From assembly GCF_963682185.1 (NCBI RefSeq), contig NZ_OY821667.1:850109-914108 (forward strand): a stretch of 64,000 nt of DNA, written 5' to 3'. This stretch comes from an uncultured Cohaesibacter sp. (GTDB taxonomy: Bacteria > Pseudomonadota > Alphaproteobacteria > Rhizobiales > Cohaesibacteraceae). The notes under the pieces were generated by a model. That model did no database searches and was not told where the DNA came from. It saw only the letters and a list, made by a program, of their open reading frames with translations. Shown here piece after piece: positions 1-8,804 of the stretch; position 1 is the first letter of the stretch, and each line of letters begins with the position of its first letter. The position numbers and the translations under genes are program-made.

Positions 1-1023
1 TTCAGGTGCCACTGTAGTGTCTGATGCCTGAGTATAAATGCGGCTGGCAATCACACCATTGCTGGCGGATGCGGCCTCGATCGCCTGTTGACCGTCATCA
101 CCCGTCACAAACCGCGAAGCGCGCACCTGCGAGGATACCGAGTTATCAGGCAGATAGCTCAACCCATAGCGAGACGGCAGCGCGCGTTGCAAAGGCTGGG
201 AGAAAAAGGCCTCAAGCGAATCCTGACTATCACTGATAATGGCCTTGTCATTGCTCGCCTGTTGCAGATCCACTACATGCTGGGTCTGAATGGTCGGCGT
301 TTCAGGGCTGCGGGTCAATTGTGCCTGTTTGGTGGATTCCTTGGCAGTGAACAGATTGCCCAGGCCCAGCATATCCAGAAGGCCTTTCTTCTCCTGAGGC
401 GCAGAAGCTGGCTCATCAGACACAGTTGAAACAAGATCACTATAAACCTCAGACACGCTTTTGGCATTGCCCTGACGATCATAGAAGACATTCTTGTTAG
501 CCTCTGCCTGAGCAGGAAAGTAAGCAGCCGCTGGCTTGTCAGGCGTTTCTTCAGCCATAGTGATCAGCTTGCTGCTTCCCTGCGCTCCCAGAAAGTGCGC
601 CGCATACAGCTCGCCCTGCGAAGGCGTTCTGTTCAACTGCTCGGCCAACTGCTCCCTGTTGCTTTGCGCATAAGCACCCGCCATCATCGCCGACACATTC
701 GGATCATTCCGCATATCGAGAATCTGCTGCCGCATGTCGGGATCACGCACATAATACTTGTCGCCGACTTGGGAGATCTGCGAAGCCACATCGCCGAGCC
801 CCAGCTCCGGCCCTGCTTCCTTCATCGTTTCCAGCCAGGTCTGCTCGACGAACTGGAAAAGACCAGAGGCTGATGATGTTGGCGCTTCGGCAGACGTGTT
901 GAAATTGCTCTCACGCTTTGCCGTATTCAGCAGGAATTCAAAGTCCGTGCCTGTGGTCCGGCTCGCCTCCTCAAAGGCAGCCTGAAATCTGATCGAATTG
1001 TTGAACGAAACAGAATTGGCCAA
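1..1023 (-). CDS. Lytic transglycosylase (SLT-like), 3' end outside window
   Basis: The minus strand is open from about 1089 down to the window edge, so the C-terminus is missing. Near the N-terminus the translation reads AKRESNFN followed by SASGLFQF. This is the catalytic-Glu and substrate-groove signature of soluble lytic transglycosylases (Slt/GH23-like), which cleave peptidoglycan glycan strands. The rest is Gln/Ala/Ser-rich with no other recognisable domain. The start is uncertain. I chose TTG at 1023 because GGAG lies six bases upstream; an in-frame GTG at 1089 directly after a stop is the longest alternative. It is probably a flagellar or cell-wall remodelling enzyme, but its neighbour on the left is not visible. 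Confidence 0.72.
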   Translation of the reverse strand, partial: MANSVSFNNSIRFQAAFEEASRTTGTDFEFLLNTAKRESNFNTSAEAPTSSASGLFQFVEQTWLETMKEAGPELGLGDVASQISQVGDKYYVRDPDMRQQILDMRNDPNVSAMMAGAYAQSNREQLAEQLNRTPSQGELYAAHFLGAQGSSKLITMAEETPDKPAAAYFPAQAEANKNVFYDRQGNAKSVSEVYSDLVSTVSDEPASAPQEKKGLLDMLGLGNLFTAKESTKQAQLTRSPETPTIQTQHVVDLQQASNDKAIISDSQDSLEAFFSQPLQRALPSRYGLSYLPDNSVSSQVRASRFVTGDDGQQAIEAASASNGVIASRIYTQASDTTVAPE

Positions 1024-1738
1024 AGCGCTCTCCAAAGCGATGAACTTAAAATGGGGTCTGCGACAAAACGCACCCGGATTAATGCCCACTCACCCCCCGA
1101 AAAGATTCGGGCCGGTTAGTCTTAGTTAACCATTCTTTTACCAAATAGTTAACAGAATCTTAATTTATAAATCGAGACGTAAATGCACGCACCGAGAAAT
1201 AAGGAGGCCAATCGGCCATAAAGAGCAAATCAGCTTATGTCTAAAAGCGACACCCACTCGCCCTCACATGGCTCAGCCTCCCTCGATCTGACACGGGAAC
1301 GCTACATTAAGAATCACTATTATACGATATACTTCAATAAAGTAACGGAATTCCCTGAATCATTTCGACAACAAGTTGAATCAATATACCAACAGGATGA
1401 ATCAAAATCTCAACCAGCCATTTTTTCGTCCGGACAGGCTTGATTGGAAGCAACCCACTCCCAAAACCCCTAGCGATTTAACGGCCAGGATCGTCACCAC
1501 CCAAAGCTTGAAAAACAAAAATTTATTGCAAAATGCAAGAATGCCCATACGCACAAAACACCCCTCAACCGGAAAGACATGCTTCAGGACGGACAACTTT
1601 ATCCAGTACCGCCCTCAAAATACCACGGTTTTTGAATTCCCTAAGCCGCAGGCAAATGCTAAACATCGGCGTTAACAGAGCTTGAGACTCACCCCTTTTT
1701 TGGGCGTTTCCGATTAAGAGCAAAGCAAGGAAAGATCA
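1024..1738. other. Long intergenic region with divergent promoters
   Basis: This stretch separates a leftward and a rightward gene. Around 1127-1152 it holds two GTTAAC-like words in AT-rich DNA, typical of alphaproteobacterial promoters and loosely like CtrA half-sites. The stretch 1440-1680 is rich in CAA/AAA codons in all frames and no frame has a convincing start plus ribosome binding site. I see no RNA gene or terminator here. Confidence 0.4.
1237..1443 (+). CDS. Small hypothetical protein (doubtful)
   Basis: This is a 68-residue reading frame starting with ATG. An AAGGAG lies about 30 bases upstream, too far for a normal ribosome binding site. The product is polar, with a Tyr-rich middle (YIKNHYYTIYF). 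It has no signal peptide, membrane segment or known motif. It may be a lineage-specific small protein or chance coding in the leader of the downstream exported-protein gene. Confidence 0.25.
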   Translation: MSKSDTHSPSHGSASLDLTRERYIKNHYYTIYFNKVTEFPESFRQQVESIYQQDESKSQPAIFSSGQA

Positions 1739-2932
1739 GTGATAAGCATAAAAGCAACCGGTCAACGGCTTCTCGGTTTATTTTTGAGCCTTTGCACAGC
1801 ACTCTTCATTGCCACCATTGCCCTACCCAGCCTTGAGGCCCACGCCCAATCAGCACAGGCCCCGCTTGATCTGGGAACAGTTATCCAGAAGGGCACGCCC
1901 CGACAAGCTCCGGTTTATCTCAAGCTCCCGGAAACCGTCCCCATCCCTCAAGCCAATCCGCTCAAGAATGGCAATCAGGACGCCACACCGAAGGCTGCTG
2001 ACCAGCAAGAGACAGCCGCAGATCAGACTGAAAATCAGACAGGCACAGAAACACAAGACGGCACCACGCCAACAGAGACGCCCCTGAGCTCTGAGACTAC
2101 TCCCGCATCCATAGCCGAAGCTCTGCCGGAAGAAGATAATACACCAGAGATCGAGCCGGGCGGCATTGCACGTCTTCAACTGACAGCCCTCCTTTCCGAT
2201 GACGGTCAGGTGCTGCAAAGAGGCGTCAACTGGCGCATATTTGGAACAGAAAAAGACGAGCAGGACCAATTGCCGATGCTGCATAACGTGGACGGTGGCC
2301 CGCAGGATGTAGATCTGGAACCGGGCAGCTATATCGTTTATGCAGGATATGGCTATGCCAATCTGACCAAACGGGTCATCCTGCCCAAGGCTGGCGACTA
2401 TAACGAAAGCTTCAATCTGCATGCAGGCGCCATGCGGCTCAATGCCGTTGCGGCAGGCGATATCGCGCTCGACAACGCAATTCTGAAATTCGACATCTAT
2501 ACCAGCGAAGATTCGGACACCAACTCCCACACGCTGCTGGTCAAGAATGTAAAGCCGAACCATGTCGTCAAACTCAGTCAGGGCATTTATCACGTCGTGT
2601 CCAACTATGGCACAGCAAATGCCAAGGTGCGCGGCGATGTCGAGATCACCGAAGGCAAGCTGATCAACGTGACCATGATCCACAATGCGGCAAAGGTTAC
2701 CTTGAGGCTTGTTTCAGAGCCCGGCGGTGAAGCATTGGCCAACACCATTTGGACGGTTTTCACGCCCGGCGGTGACGTGGTCAAACGGGCCATTGGCGCC
2801 TTCCCGACCCTAGCTCTTGCGGCAGGTGACTATACCGCCATCGCCAAACAGGGCAATGAAGTCTACAACCGCGATTTCTCGGTCACCTCCGGTCTTAATC
2901 GTGACATTGAAGTTCTGTCCACCGCACAGTAA
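1739..2932 (+). CDS. Exported protein with repeated beta-sandwich-like domains
   Basis: This 397-residue protein starts at GTG 1739, with AGGAAAG just upstream. Residues 1-37 form a Sec signal peptide ending AHAQ. Residues about 50-140 are a Pro/Thr/Glu/Gln-rich, probably disordered linker. Residues about 145-395 look like three consecutive beta-rich modules of roughly 80 residues each, with recurring patterns such as LEPGSYIVYAGYGYA, LSQGIYHVVSNYGTA and LAAGDYTAIAKQGNE. Each pairs a GxY turn with a following strand, as in carboxypeptidase-regulatory or transthyretin-like folds. It is probably periplasmic or surface-exposed; the function is unknown. Similar proteins of unknown function occur in rhizobia (family knowledge). 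A further small gene follows on the same strand. Confidence 0.8.
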   Translation: MISIKATGQRLLGLFLSLCTALFIATIALPSLEAHAQSAQAPLDLGTVIQKGTPRQAPVYLKLPETVPIPQANPLKNGNQDATPKAADQQETAADQTENQTGTETQDGTTPTETPLSSETTPASIAEALPEEDNTPEIEPGGIARLQLTALLSDDGQVLQRGVNWRIFGTEKDEQDQLPMLHNVDGGPQDVDLEPGSYIVYAGYGYANLTKRVILPKAGDYNESFNLHAGAMRLNAVAAGDIALDNAILKFDIYTSEDSDTNSHTLLVKNVKPNHVVKLSQGIYHVVSNYGTANAKVRGDVEITEGKLINVTMIHNAAKVTLRLVSEPGGEALANTIWTVFTPGGDVVKRAIGAFPTLALAAGDYTAIAKQGNEVYNRDFSVTSGLNRDIEVLSTAQ

Positions 2933-2967
2933 GGCCTTAGCAGAAGGACGCTTCAGCCATCGCACAT

Positions 2968-3483
2968 TTGACTGAAAGCCCGCCCCCAAACCCGACCAGC
3001 ACCCTGTCTGCGACACCAAGGATTGTGGCGCTACCAGAGAACGAAAGCCTCTGGTATCGCATGAAGCAGATTGCCTGCCCGTGGCTACGCTTCAACCCGC
3101 ATGTCCCTCCCGGCCCCATCCGAGGGGACGCATGGGGAGAACCAACCTTCACAACCAACCTCTCCTTTGACGCAGAGTTTGACGGCCTCGCAGTGACCTG
3201 CCACATCTCCTACCATTTCGATCCCGCTTGCTGCTTCGACATCCTGATTGACACCAAAGAAGGGTACCATCTCTACGCCTTCGAAACGCGCGCCTATAGC
3301 CTGCGCTATGCCTTGGCCCATCTTGCCTTGAACGCCAGAACACAGCGCATCGCATTGCCCCTAGCAGGGCTCAACCCGCGTGCGAAATGGCTTTCAAAAG
3401 AGAGAGATTGCGTCGAGATTTCCTTAGAGAAAGCCGCCCCCATCCATGCCTGCACGCCTTATCCAGCCGAACAGCCAGATTGA
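2968..3483 (+). CDS. Hypothetical protein
   Basis: This 171-residue frame begins at TTG 2968, 36 bases after the preceding exported-protein gene, so the two may be cotranscribed. The start is weak because the nearest purine-rich stretch (AGAAGGA) is 20 bases upstream. The middle of the protein contains FDPACCFDILIDTKEGYHLY and a leucine/alanine-rich helix. There is no signal peptide or clear membrane span. I do not recognise the family. Codon use resembles the neighbours, which supports real coding. Confidence 0.5.
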   Translation: MTESPPPNPTSTLSATPRIVALPENESLWYRMKQIACPWLRFNPHVPPGPIRGDAWGEPTFTTNLSFDAEFDGLAVTCHISYHFDPACCFDILIDTKEGYHLYAFETRAYSLRYALAHLALNARTQRIALPLAGLNPRAKWLSKERDCVEISLEKAAPIHACTPYPAEQPD

Positions 3484-3584
3484 ATCAGATCTTTATCGAA
3501 TAGCTCCAACCGCCTGGAGAGACTCAACAAAAGACCACAGTTAAAGTCAGACTTTTCTTGAATCACTTTCTCAACACAGCAAAG

Positions 3585-3617
3585 AAAAAGGCGGCACCAC
3601 ACCGGCACCGCCTTTTT
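3585..3617 (-). terminator. Rho-independent terminator of thrS
   Basis: The inverted repeat AAAAAGGCGG...CCGCCTTTTT lies just beyond the thrS stop codon. Read on the minus strand it is a GC-rich stem followed by a T-run. The symmetrical A/T flanks mean it could also end transcription from the + strand gene on the left. Confidence 0.8.
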
Positions 3618-3642
3618 GTAATTGTCAGCATCAAGAAGCAGA

Positions 3643-5598
3643 CTATTCAGCCGCTTCCGCTTTTGCCGCTTCCATGGCACGGCGAAGATCTGGAGCAATC
3701 GCTTCATCAACAAGCGACGCGATAGCTTCCCCCAGAGGCATAGACGTCTGATGCTTGGAGCCAAGACGACGGATCGATACGCTCTGCTCTTCTTCTTCCT
3801 TCTTGCCACAAACGAGAAGCGCAGGAACCTTGGCCAGTGAATGCTCACGAACCTTGTAGTTGATCTTCTCGTTGCGCAGATCGGTTTCCACGTTAAGACC
3901 GGCGGCAGTAAGCTTCTTGGCCACTTCACGCGCATAGTCATCGGCTTCAGACGTAATGGTCGCGACTACAACCTGTAATGGAGCCAGCCAAAGTGGGAAG
4001 TGCCCGGCATAATGCTCGATCAGGATACCGGTGAAGCGTTCAAGCGAACCAAACAGGGCGCGGTGGATCATCACAGGATGGACCTTGTTGCCATCGGTAT
4101 CGATGTAGAAGGCACCAAGACGACCCGGCAGGTTGAGGTCAACCTGAACCGTACCGCACTGCCAGTCACGACCGATGGCGTCACGCAGAACATATTCCAG
4201 CTTCGGACCATAGAAGGCACCCTCACCCGGGTTCAGGGTCCATTCCTGACCGGCGGCATCGATTGCCGTTTTCAGAGCATTCTCAGCAGCATCCCAAACG
4301 GCATCGGAGCCGACGCGCTTTTCAGGACGGTCGGAGAATTTCACCCGAATGTCGGTAAAGCCGAAATCGTGATAGATCGACATGATCTGCTGATGTAGAT
4401 CGACACAGACCTCGGTGATCTGGTCCTCACCGCAGAAAACATGGGCATCATCCTGCGTGAAGGAACGCACACGCATCATGCCATGCAAGGCACCAGATGG
4501 CTCATAGCGATGCACCTTGCCAAATTCAGCGAGCTTCAGCGGTAAATCACGATAGGATTTGAGACCGTTTTTGAAAATCTGAACGTGGCCCGGGCAGTTC
4601 ATCGGCTTGCAGCAGAAGATGCGCTCATCAGGAGTCTTGGTGGTGAACATATTCTCACCGAATTTCTCCCAGTGACCTGATTGTTCCCACAGCGTGCGTT
4701 CCATCATGTCCGGGCTGTTGACTTCCTTGTAGTCCCAGCTCCTCTGGCGGCGGCGCATATAGGTGATAAGACTCTGGAACAGGGTCCAGCCCTTGTCATG
4801 CCAGAAAACCGACCCCGGTGCTTCTTCCTGAAAATGGAACAGGTCCATTTCACGGCCAAGCTTGCGGTGATCGCGTTTTTCCGCTTCTTCCAGACGCGTC
4901 AGATAGGCCTTGAGATCTTTCTCACTTGCCCACGCCGTCCCGTAAATGCGGCTCAACATGGCATTGTTGGAATCACCACGCCAATAGGCTCCGGCCACCT
5001 TCATCAGTTTGAAGGCTTTGCCGATATGGCCAGTGGAAACCATATGCGGTCCACGGCACAGATCGAGCCATTCGCCCTGACGGTAGATCTTGACGTCTTC
5101 CCCTTCAGGAATGGCGTCGACCAGTTCGACCTTGTAGCTTTCTCCCTTGTCGGAGAAATGCTTCTTGGCAACATCACGACTCCACACTTCCTTGGTGAAG
5201 GGAGCATTGCGATCGATGATTTCTGCCATTTTCTTTTCGATCAGCTCAAGCTCTTCCGTGGTGAAAGGCTCGTCGCGAGCAAAGTCATAGTAGAAGCCAT
5301 CGGTGATAACCGGGCCAATGGTGACCTGCGTGCCAGGGAACAATTCCTGCACAGCTTCAGCCATCACATGGGCCGCATCATGGCGGATCAGTTCAAGCGC
5401 ATCATCGTCAGTACGCGTCACGATCTCGATTTTTGCATCGGCCGCAATCGGATCGGCCAGATCAGCCAATTCGCCATTCAGTTTCATGGCGACGGCTTTT
5501 TTTGCCAAGGATTTGGAAATGCCCTGTGCGACGTCGACGCCACTCACGCCATCGTCATATTCACGAACAGATCCGTCGGGGAAAGTCAGATTGACCAT
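3643..5598 (-). CDS. thrS: Threonine--tRNA ligase
   Basis: This 651-residue protein is full length for class II threonyl-tRNA synthetase, which charges tRNA-Thr in the cytoplasm. An N-terminal TGS domain covers residues 1-61. The editing (SAD) domain follows, with the zinc-type HxxxH at H73 and H77. The catalytic core has the [10 protein letters not shown] segment with the zinc-binding Cys, and a [18 protein letters not shown] motif-2 region. The C-terminal anticodon-binding domain ends the protein. The ATG at 5598 is preceded by AGGAGA at good spacing. A short hairpin lies in the leader. The gene stands alone with its own terminator. Confidence 0.98.
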   Translation of the reverse strand: MVNLTFPDGSVREYDDGVSGVDVAQGISKSLAKKAVAMKLNGELADLADPIAADAKIEIVTRTDDDALELIRHDAAHVMAEAVQELFPGTQVTIGPVITDGFYYDFARDEPFTTEELELIEKKMAEIIDRNAPFTKEVWSRDVAKKHFSDKGESYKVELVDAIPEGEDVKIYRQGEWLDLCRGPHMVSTGHIGKAFKLMKVAGAYWRGDSNNAMLSRIYGTAWASEKDLKAYLTRLEEAEKRDHRKLGREMDLFHFQEEAPGSVFWHDKGWTLFQSLITYMRRRQRSWDYKEVNSPDMMERTLWEQSGHWEKFGENMFTTKTPDERIFCCKPMNCPGHVQIFKNGLKSYRDLPLKLAEFGKVHRYEPSGALHGMMRVRSFTQDDAHVFCGEDQITEVCVDLHQQIMSIYHDFGFTDIRVKFSDRPEKRVGSDAVWDAAENALKTAIDAAGQEWTLNPGEGAFYGPKLEYVLRDAIGRDWQCGTVQVDLNLPGRLGAFYIDTDGNKVHPVMIHRALFGSLERFTGILIEHYAGHFPLWLAPLQVVVATITSEADDYAREVAKKLTAAGLNVETDLRNEKINYKVREHSLAKVPALLVCGKKEEEEQSVSIRRLGSKHQTSMPLGEAIASLVDEAIAPDLRRAMEAAKAEAAE

Positions 5599-5642
5599 AA
5601 TCGTCTCCTGCTCAACTCCTGCCTACAACGCAGGTAAGCTGT

Positions 5643-5658
5643 CGGGTTTAAGAACCCG
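5643..5658 (-). promoter_or_regulatory. thrS: Hairpin in the thrS leader
   Basis: CGGGTT-TAAG-AACCCG forms a perfect 6-bp stem with a 4-nt loop about 45 bases upstream of the thrS start, inside the probable 5' untranslated region. It has no T-run, so it is not a terminator. Enterobacterial thrS is autoregulated through leader structures; whether this hairpin has that role is inference. Confidence 0.3.
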
Positions 5659-5712
5659 GATGTTTCATATAAGCGATTTATCAAAAGGCCAGTTCAAGCG
5701 GAGTTGCGCATC

Positions 5713-6021
5713 TCACCGTCGGGGACCCAACTTGGTCTCCGGATCAATGTGATCGCCACCCCAAAGGCCATATGTCCATGGTTTATACCACACCGAACCT
5801 TGAGGCAACCTTTCTGGCACAGGATCAAAGCCGCTATGCCCCAATGGATGGCATCGCATGATGCGCGCCAACCCCATCCAGCCGCCAGCCCAGAAACCGA
5901 ACCGCCCGATGGCCTCTTCGGTGTAGCGCGAACAGGTTGGTTGGTAGCGGCAGGCCCGCCCCACAAAGGGGGAGAGGAAAATCTGGTAAAGCTTGATGAG
6001 CCCTATGGCGAGATATTTCAT
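5713..6021 (-). CDS. yidD: Membrane protein insertion efficiency factor YidD
   Basis: This 102-residue protein has the YidD signature: a short amphipathic N-terminal segment (LIKLYQIFLSPF), then CRYQPTCSRYTEEAIGRFG, and the RIMRCHPLGHSGFDPVP segment. YidD acts at the inner membrane with the YidC/Sec insertion pathway. The start codon overlaps the stop of the upstream IscU-like gene as ATGA, so the two are translationally coupled. In many bacteria yidD sits with rnpA/yidC; pairing it with an IscU-like gene is common in Hyphomicrobiales. Confidence 0.95.
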   Translation of the reverse strand: MKYLAIGLIKLYQIFLSPFVGRACRYQPTCSRYTEEAIGRFGFWAGGWMGLARIMRCHPLGHSGFDPVPERLPQGSVWYKPWTYGLWGGDHIDPETKLGPRR

Positions 6022-6449
6022 GCCCGGCCTTCAATTTGCTCGAAGGCATCCACCACCGCATCAAAGACAAGAAGTGTGGAGGCATGCCGAGCCGGATAGT
6101 CGCGCACGGGCTGAAGGAATTTCAGATCGTCCCATTTGCCGGCTGGCGGATCACCAGCCTCCCGCAACATGGCCTGCATCTGCGCGCGTAACTGGCGCAA
6201 CTCTTCCAGATCGGAGCCAAGAATGTGCCGACCAACCACGGAGGCCGCAGCCTGTCCCAGTGCGCAGGCATTCACCGCCTGTCCGAATGCAGCCACCTTG
6301 CCATCCTCAACCACCAGATCAACCTCAATCGTGGAGCCGCACAGTTTGCTATGCGCCTTGGAAGAAGCCATGGGAGCCGGTAGTCGCTCAAGCTGAGGAA
6401 TATTCCCTGCAAATTCGAGAATTTTGTGATTATAAACATCGTCTAACAT
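6018..6449 (-). CDS. IscU/NifU-like iron-sulfur scaffold family protein
   Basis: The product is 143 residues with the IscU fold signature. The first ligand Cys is in SKLCGSTIEVDL and the second in NACALGQAAASVVGRHI. The region where classical IscU has its third Cys reads ARHASTLLVFDAV, so that ligand is missing. This subfamily may have another role than the classical scaffold. I start it at ATG 6449 (MLDDVYNHKIL), which has GAGAG upstream and the usual N-terminus; a longer frame to 6494 adds 15 unconserved residues. The stop overlaps the yidD start (ATGA). Confidence 0.88.
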   Translation of the reverse strand: MLDDVYNHKILEFAGNIPQLERLPAPMASSKAHSKLCGSTIEVDLVVEDGKVAAFGQAVNACALGQAAASVVGRHILGSDLEELRQLRAQMQAMLREAGDPPAGKWDDLKFLQPVRDYPARHASTLLVFDAVVDAFEQIEGRA

Positions 6450-6718
6450 GGGAATTCTCTCTTCTGCTGCTGAGTAGCGATCCAAAACTCGCATTCCTCC
6501 CTATAACGACTATATAGGTATAAAAACAAGAAAAGCAGACCCCCAAATCGGAATTGGTGAAAGATGTAGGAATCGATGAAAATCTAGGTTACAACATAAC
6601 ATTGCCACCGAGATAGGATTTCCTACTGACAAATTGGAAAAAAAGTGCATGATGGCGCAACCGGGAGATAGGTTCGTGGGCGATTGCGCTCCATTGAGAA
6701 AAGGCGGACACATCTGTG

Positions 6719-7435
6719 ATGGATATGATTGTCGAACCCAGCGGCTCCGCTGGCGATAAGGCAGAAGAGGGGCAAGATAACGCCTTGAAAAACAACAAGC
6801 AAAAACAACTGCAAGCAGTGGCCAACCTGGAAGAACAGGCAGATGACTGGGCATTGACAAAACGCCCCTCCCGTCAGGAAGCCGAAGAGGCCGTACGCAC
6901 CCTGATCAAATGGATTGGCGACGACCCTGAGCGCGAAGGCCTGATCGATACACCCAAGCGAGTCGTCAAGGCCTATGAAGAGCTTTACCGCGGTTACAGG
7001 GAAGACCCTGCAGAACCTCTCGGGCGCACCTTCGAAGAAGTGAACGGCTACGAAGACATGGTTCTCTTGCGCGATGTGGAATTCTTCTCGGCATGCGAGC
7101 ATCACATGGTGCCCTTCGTCGGCAAGGCCCATATCGCCTATTATCCCTCAAAAGGGGTTGTCGGTCTTTCCAAGCTTGCCCGCCTCATCGACGCTTTCGC
7201 GCGTCGCTTGCAGACACAGGAAAGCCTCACCGAACAGATCATCGAAACGATAGAAACGACGCTGGCTCCGCGCGGTATCGCTTTGCTCATCGAAGCTGAA
7301 CATATGTGCATGACCATGCGCGGCGTGCGCAAACGGGGTGCATCCACGGTGACGACCCGCTTCACCGGCGTATTCGCCGAAGATGTAGACAAGCAGAACC
7401 GCTTCATGAGCCTTACCGGAGAATGCCGGGGCTAA
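6719..7435 (+). CDS. folE: GTP cyclohydrolase I
   Basis: This 238-residue enzyme converts GTP to 7,8-dihydroneopterin triphosphate, the first step of folate (and queuosine/pterin) biosynthesis. The zinc ligands are visible: C126 and H129 in [10 protein letters not shown] and C197 in [12 protein letters not shown]. It has an extra Lys/Gln-rich N-terminal extension of about 40 residues. I use ATG 6719; GTG 6716 and ATG 6725 are in frame and close. It is followed by an intrinsic terminator, then hisI. It is divergent from the IscU-like/yidD pair, with about 270 bp of shared upstream DNA. Confidence 0.97.
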   Translation: MDMIVEPSGSAGDKAEEGQDNALKNNKQKQLQAVANLEEQADDWALTKRPSRQEAEEAVRTLIKWIGDDPEREGLIDTPKRVVKAYEELYRGYREDPAEPLGRTFEEVNGYEDMVLLRDVEFFSACEHHMVPFVGKAHIAYYPSKGVVGLSKLARLIDAFARRLQTQESLTEQIIETIETTLAPRGIALLIEAEHMCMTMRGVRKRGASTVTTRFTGVFAEDVDKQNRFMSLTGECRG

Positions 7436-7502
7436 AGCCTTGTTATACCTCCTGAACGGGAGGGAATGACAAGAGCCAACAAGCAAATCGTTCGCATGAA
7501 AG

Positions 7503-7522
7503 AGGGGCCATCAGCCCCTTTT
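7503..7522 (+). terminator. Rho-independent terminator after folE
   Basis: AGGGGC-CATCA-GCCCCT is followed by TTT in the folE direction, 68 bases past its stop. It implies that hisI is transcribed from its own promoter in the 66 bases that follow, or by read-through. Confidence 0.7.
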
Positions 7523-7588
7523 CTCATAGTAGATTTTTCGTTCATTGGGGCAAAGCCCCACCGCATCCATAAAAAAACGAGGTGTGCC

Positions 7589-8041
7589 ATGACGTCTCCT
7601 TTTGCCACGCGCACGGGAAAAAGCAACGACGAGATCGAGCTTGGAACCGACTTTGCTCCCAAATTCGACGATAAAGGCCTGATCGCTTGCATCGTGACCG
7701 ATAGTGATAGCGGTGACGTGGTGATGTTTGCCTATATGAATGAGGCAAGCCTGCGCCTGACACTGGAAACCAAGGAAGCGCATTACTGGAGCCGGTCAAG
7801 ACAGGAGCTCTGGCACAAGGGCGCCACCAGCGGCAATGTGCAGGATGTCATCGAGCTGAGAACCGATTGTGATCAGGATGCTATCTGGATCAAGGTGCGC
7901 ACGCGCGGAGCAACGGCCAATTGCCATCAGGGCTATAAGTCATGCTTCTATCGTTCAGCAGAGCTAAAAAATGGCGCACCGCATCTGACCTTCAAAGAAG
8001 ACAAGCCCCTCTTTGATCCAAAGGACGTCTATAAGAAATAG
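7589..8041 (+). CDS. hisI: Phosphoribosyl-AMP cyclohydrolase
   Basis: This 150-residue monofunctional HisI opens the adenine ring of phosphoribosyl-AMP in histidine biosynthesis. The metal site is visible as RTDCDQDAIWIKV, and the zinc-binding Cys pair as NCHQGYKSCFYR. The substrate loop is AHYWSRSRQELWHKGATSGN. The ATG at 7589 has GAGG at good spacing; a longer open frame back to 7466 is not needed for the fold. There is no fused HisE, as is usual in alphaproteobacteria. Confidence 0.97.
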   Translation: MTSPFATRTGKSNDEIELGTDFAPKFDDKGLIACIVTDSDSGDVVMFAYMNEASLRLTLETKEAHYWSRSRQELWHKGATSGNVQDVIELRTDCDQDAIWIKVRTRGATANCHQGYKSCFYRSAELKNGAPHLTFKEDKPLFDPKDVYKK

Positions 8042-8073
8042 AGTCGCACTTGACGTCAGATTTCCCTGCGGAC

Positions 8074-8091
8074 AGGCCGACGCTTCGGCCT
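8074..8091. terminator. Hairpin between convergent hisI and CBS genes
   Basis: AGGCCGA-CGCT-TCGGCCT is a perfect 7-bp stem with a 4-nt loop, placed between two convergent genes. There is no T-run on either side. It could act as a weak bidirectional terminator or an RNA 3' end stabiliser. Confidence 0.45.
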
Positions 8092-8105
8092 ATCCCGTAT
8101 GCTCC

Positions 8106-8534
8106 TTACCCGGCAGCAATATAGGCGCGCATATCTTCCGCTTCGCGTTCAGTTTCTTCGATGCGGAATTTGACCACGTCGCCAATGGACACCAGTCCGG
8201 CAATCTTGTCGCCATTCAGAACCGGCATATGGCGGAACCGTCCGGTCGTCATGCGAGACATGACAGAGGCAATGGTTTCCTCTTCCGAACAACTCATCAC
8301 ATCTGCAGTCATGAACTCACTGGCAGGCCGCAATAGAGCGGATCCGCCATGATGGCTCAGAGCCCGCACAATATCGCGTTCAGATAGGATGCCGCACAGC
8401 GTGTCTTCTTTGGCAATCAGAATTGCCCCAACGCCGTTGTCGCGCAGCAACTTGACCGCATCCATCAAAGTGGTGTCCGGCTCGGTTTTAAATACAGCCC
8501 GTCCCTTTTGATTGAGAATCGTGGCAATCGTCAT
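8106..8534 (-). CDS. CBS-domain protein
   Basis: This 142-residue protein consists of two CBS motifs (about residues 8-60 and 74-130), forming one Bateman module. Signature pieces are GVGAILIAKEDTLCGILSERDIVRAL and, in the second motif, RHMPVLNGDKIAGLVSIGDVVK. Bateman modules bind adenine nucleotides and act as energy sensors. Stand-alone ones of this type are widespread in alphaproteobacteria without an assigned target. It is cytoplasmic, and convergent with hisI. Confidence 0.93.
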   Translation of the reverse strand: MTIATILNQKGRAVFKTEPDTTLMDAVKLLRDNGVGAILIAKEDTLCGILSERDIVRALSHHGGSALLRPASEFMTADVMSCSEEETIASVMSRMTTGRFRHMPVLNGDKIAGLVSIGDVVKFRIEETEREAEDMRAYIAAG

Positions 8535-8740
8535 AAATCGGGTCTCCCTTCAGCTAAAGGTTGCTCAATTGCATGACTTGCCCGTGATATTTCATGCAAA
8601 CCACAAGCATGTTCATGTCTCTGGGTCCCAAAGTGTCCGTTATGTTGTCGTTCATGGCAAGATCGCCAGCCCAAGACTTAAGCATAACGCGCTCTTTGCG
8701 CTATGGCGGTGCAAGCTGCCCAGACCACCCGATTATCAAG

Positions 8741-8780
8741 AACAAGGGCAGAATTCTGCGAAGAATCCTGCCCTTTTGTT
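8741..8780. terminator. Bidirectional intrinsic terminator
   Basis: AAGGGCAG pairs with CTGCCCTT around a GAATTC-rich loop, flanked by AACAA and TTTTGTT, so either strand gives a stem followed by U-rich RNA. It lies between the rhomboid gene stop and the CBS gene and most likely ends the rhomboid transcript. Confidence 0.6.
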
Positions 8781-8804
8781 CAATACTACCCTTTTCACAA
8801 AGCG

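Noticed and set aside
1127-1152. GTTAAC words as CtrA binding sites (also near 9890-9945)
   Set aside because: Spacing does not match TTAA-N7-TTAA well; only half-sites are present.
1376-1675. 99-residue + strand frame in the gap before the exported-protein gene
   Set aside because: TTG start without ribosome binding site, overlapping another weak frame; composition is Gln/Asn/Lys-rich as expected for AT-rich noncoding DNA.
4681-5637. 318-residue + strand frame opposite thrS
   Set aside because: It is the antisense shadow of threonyl-tRNA synthetase, whose motifs are intact on the minus strand.
5643-5658. T-box or other riboswitch controlling thrS
   Set aside because: The leader is short, has only a small hairpin without a T-run, and lacks the T-box motif; T-boxes are also not typical of proteobacteria.
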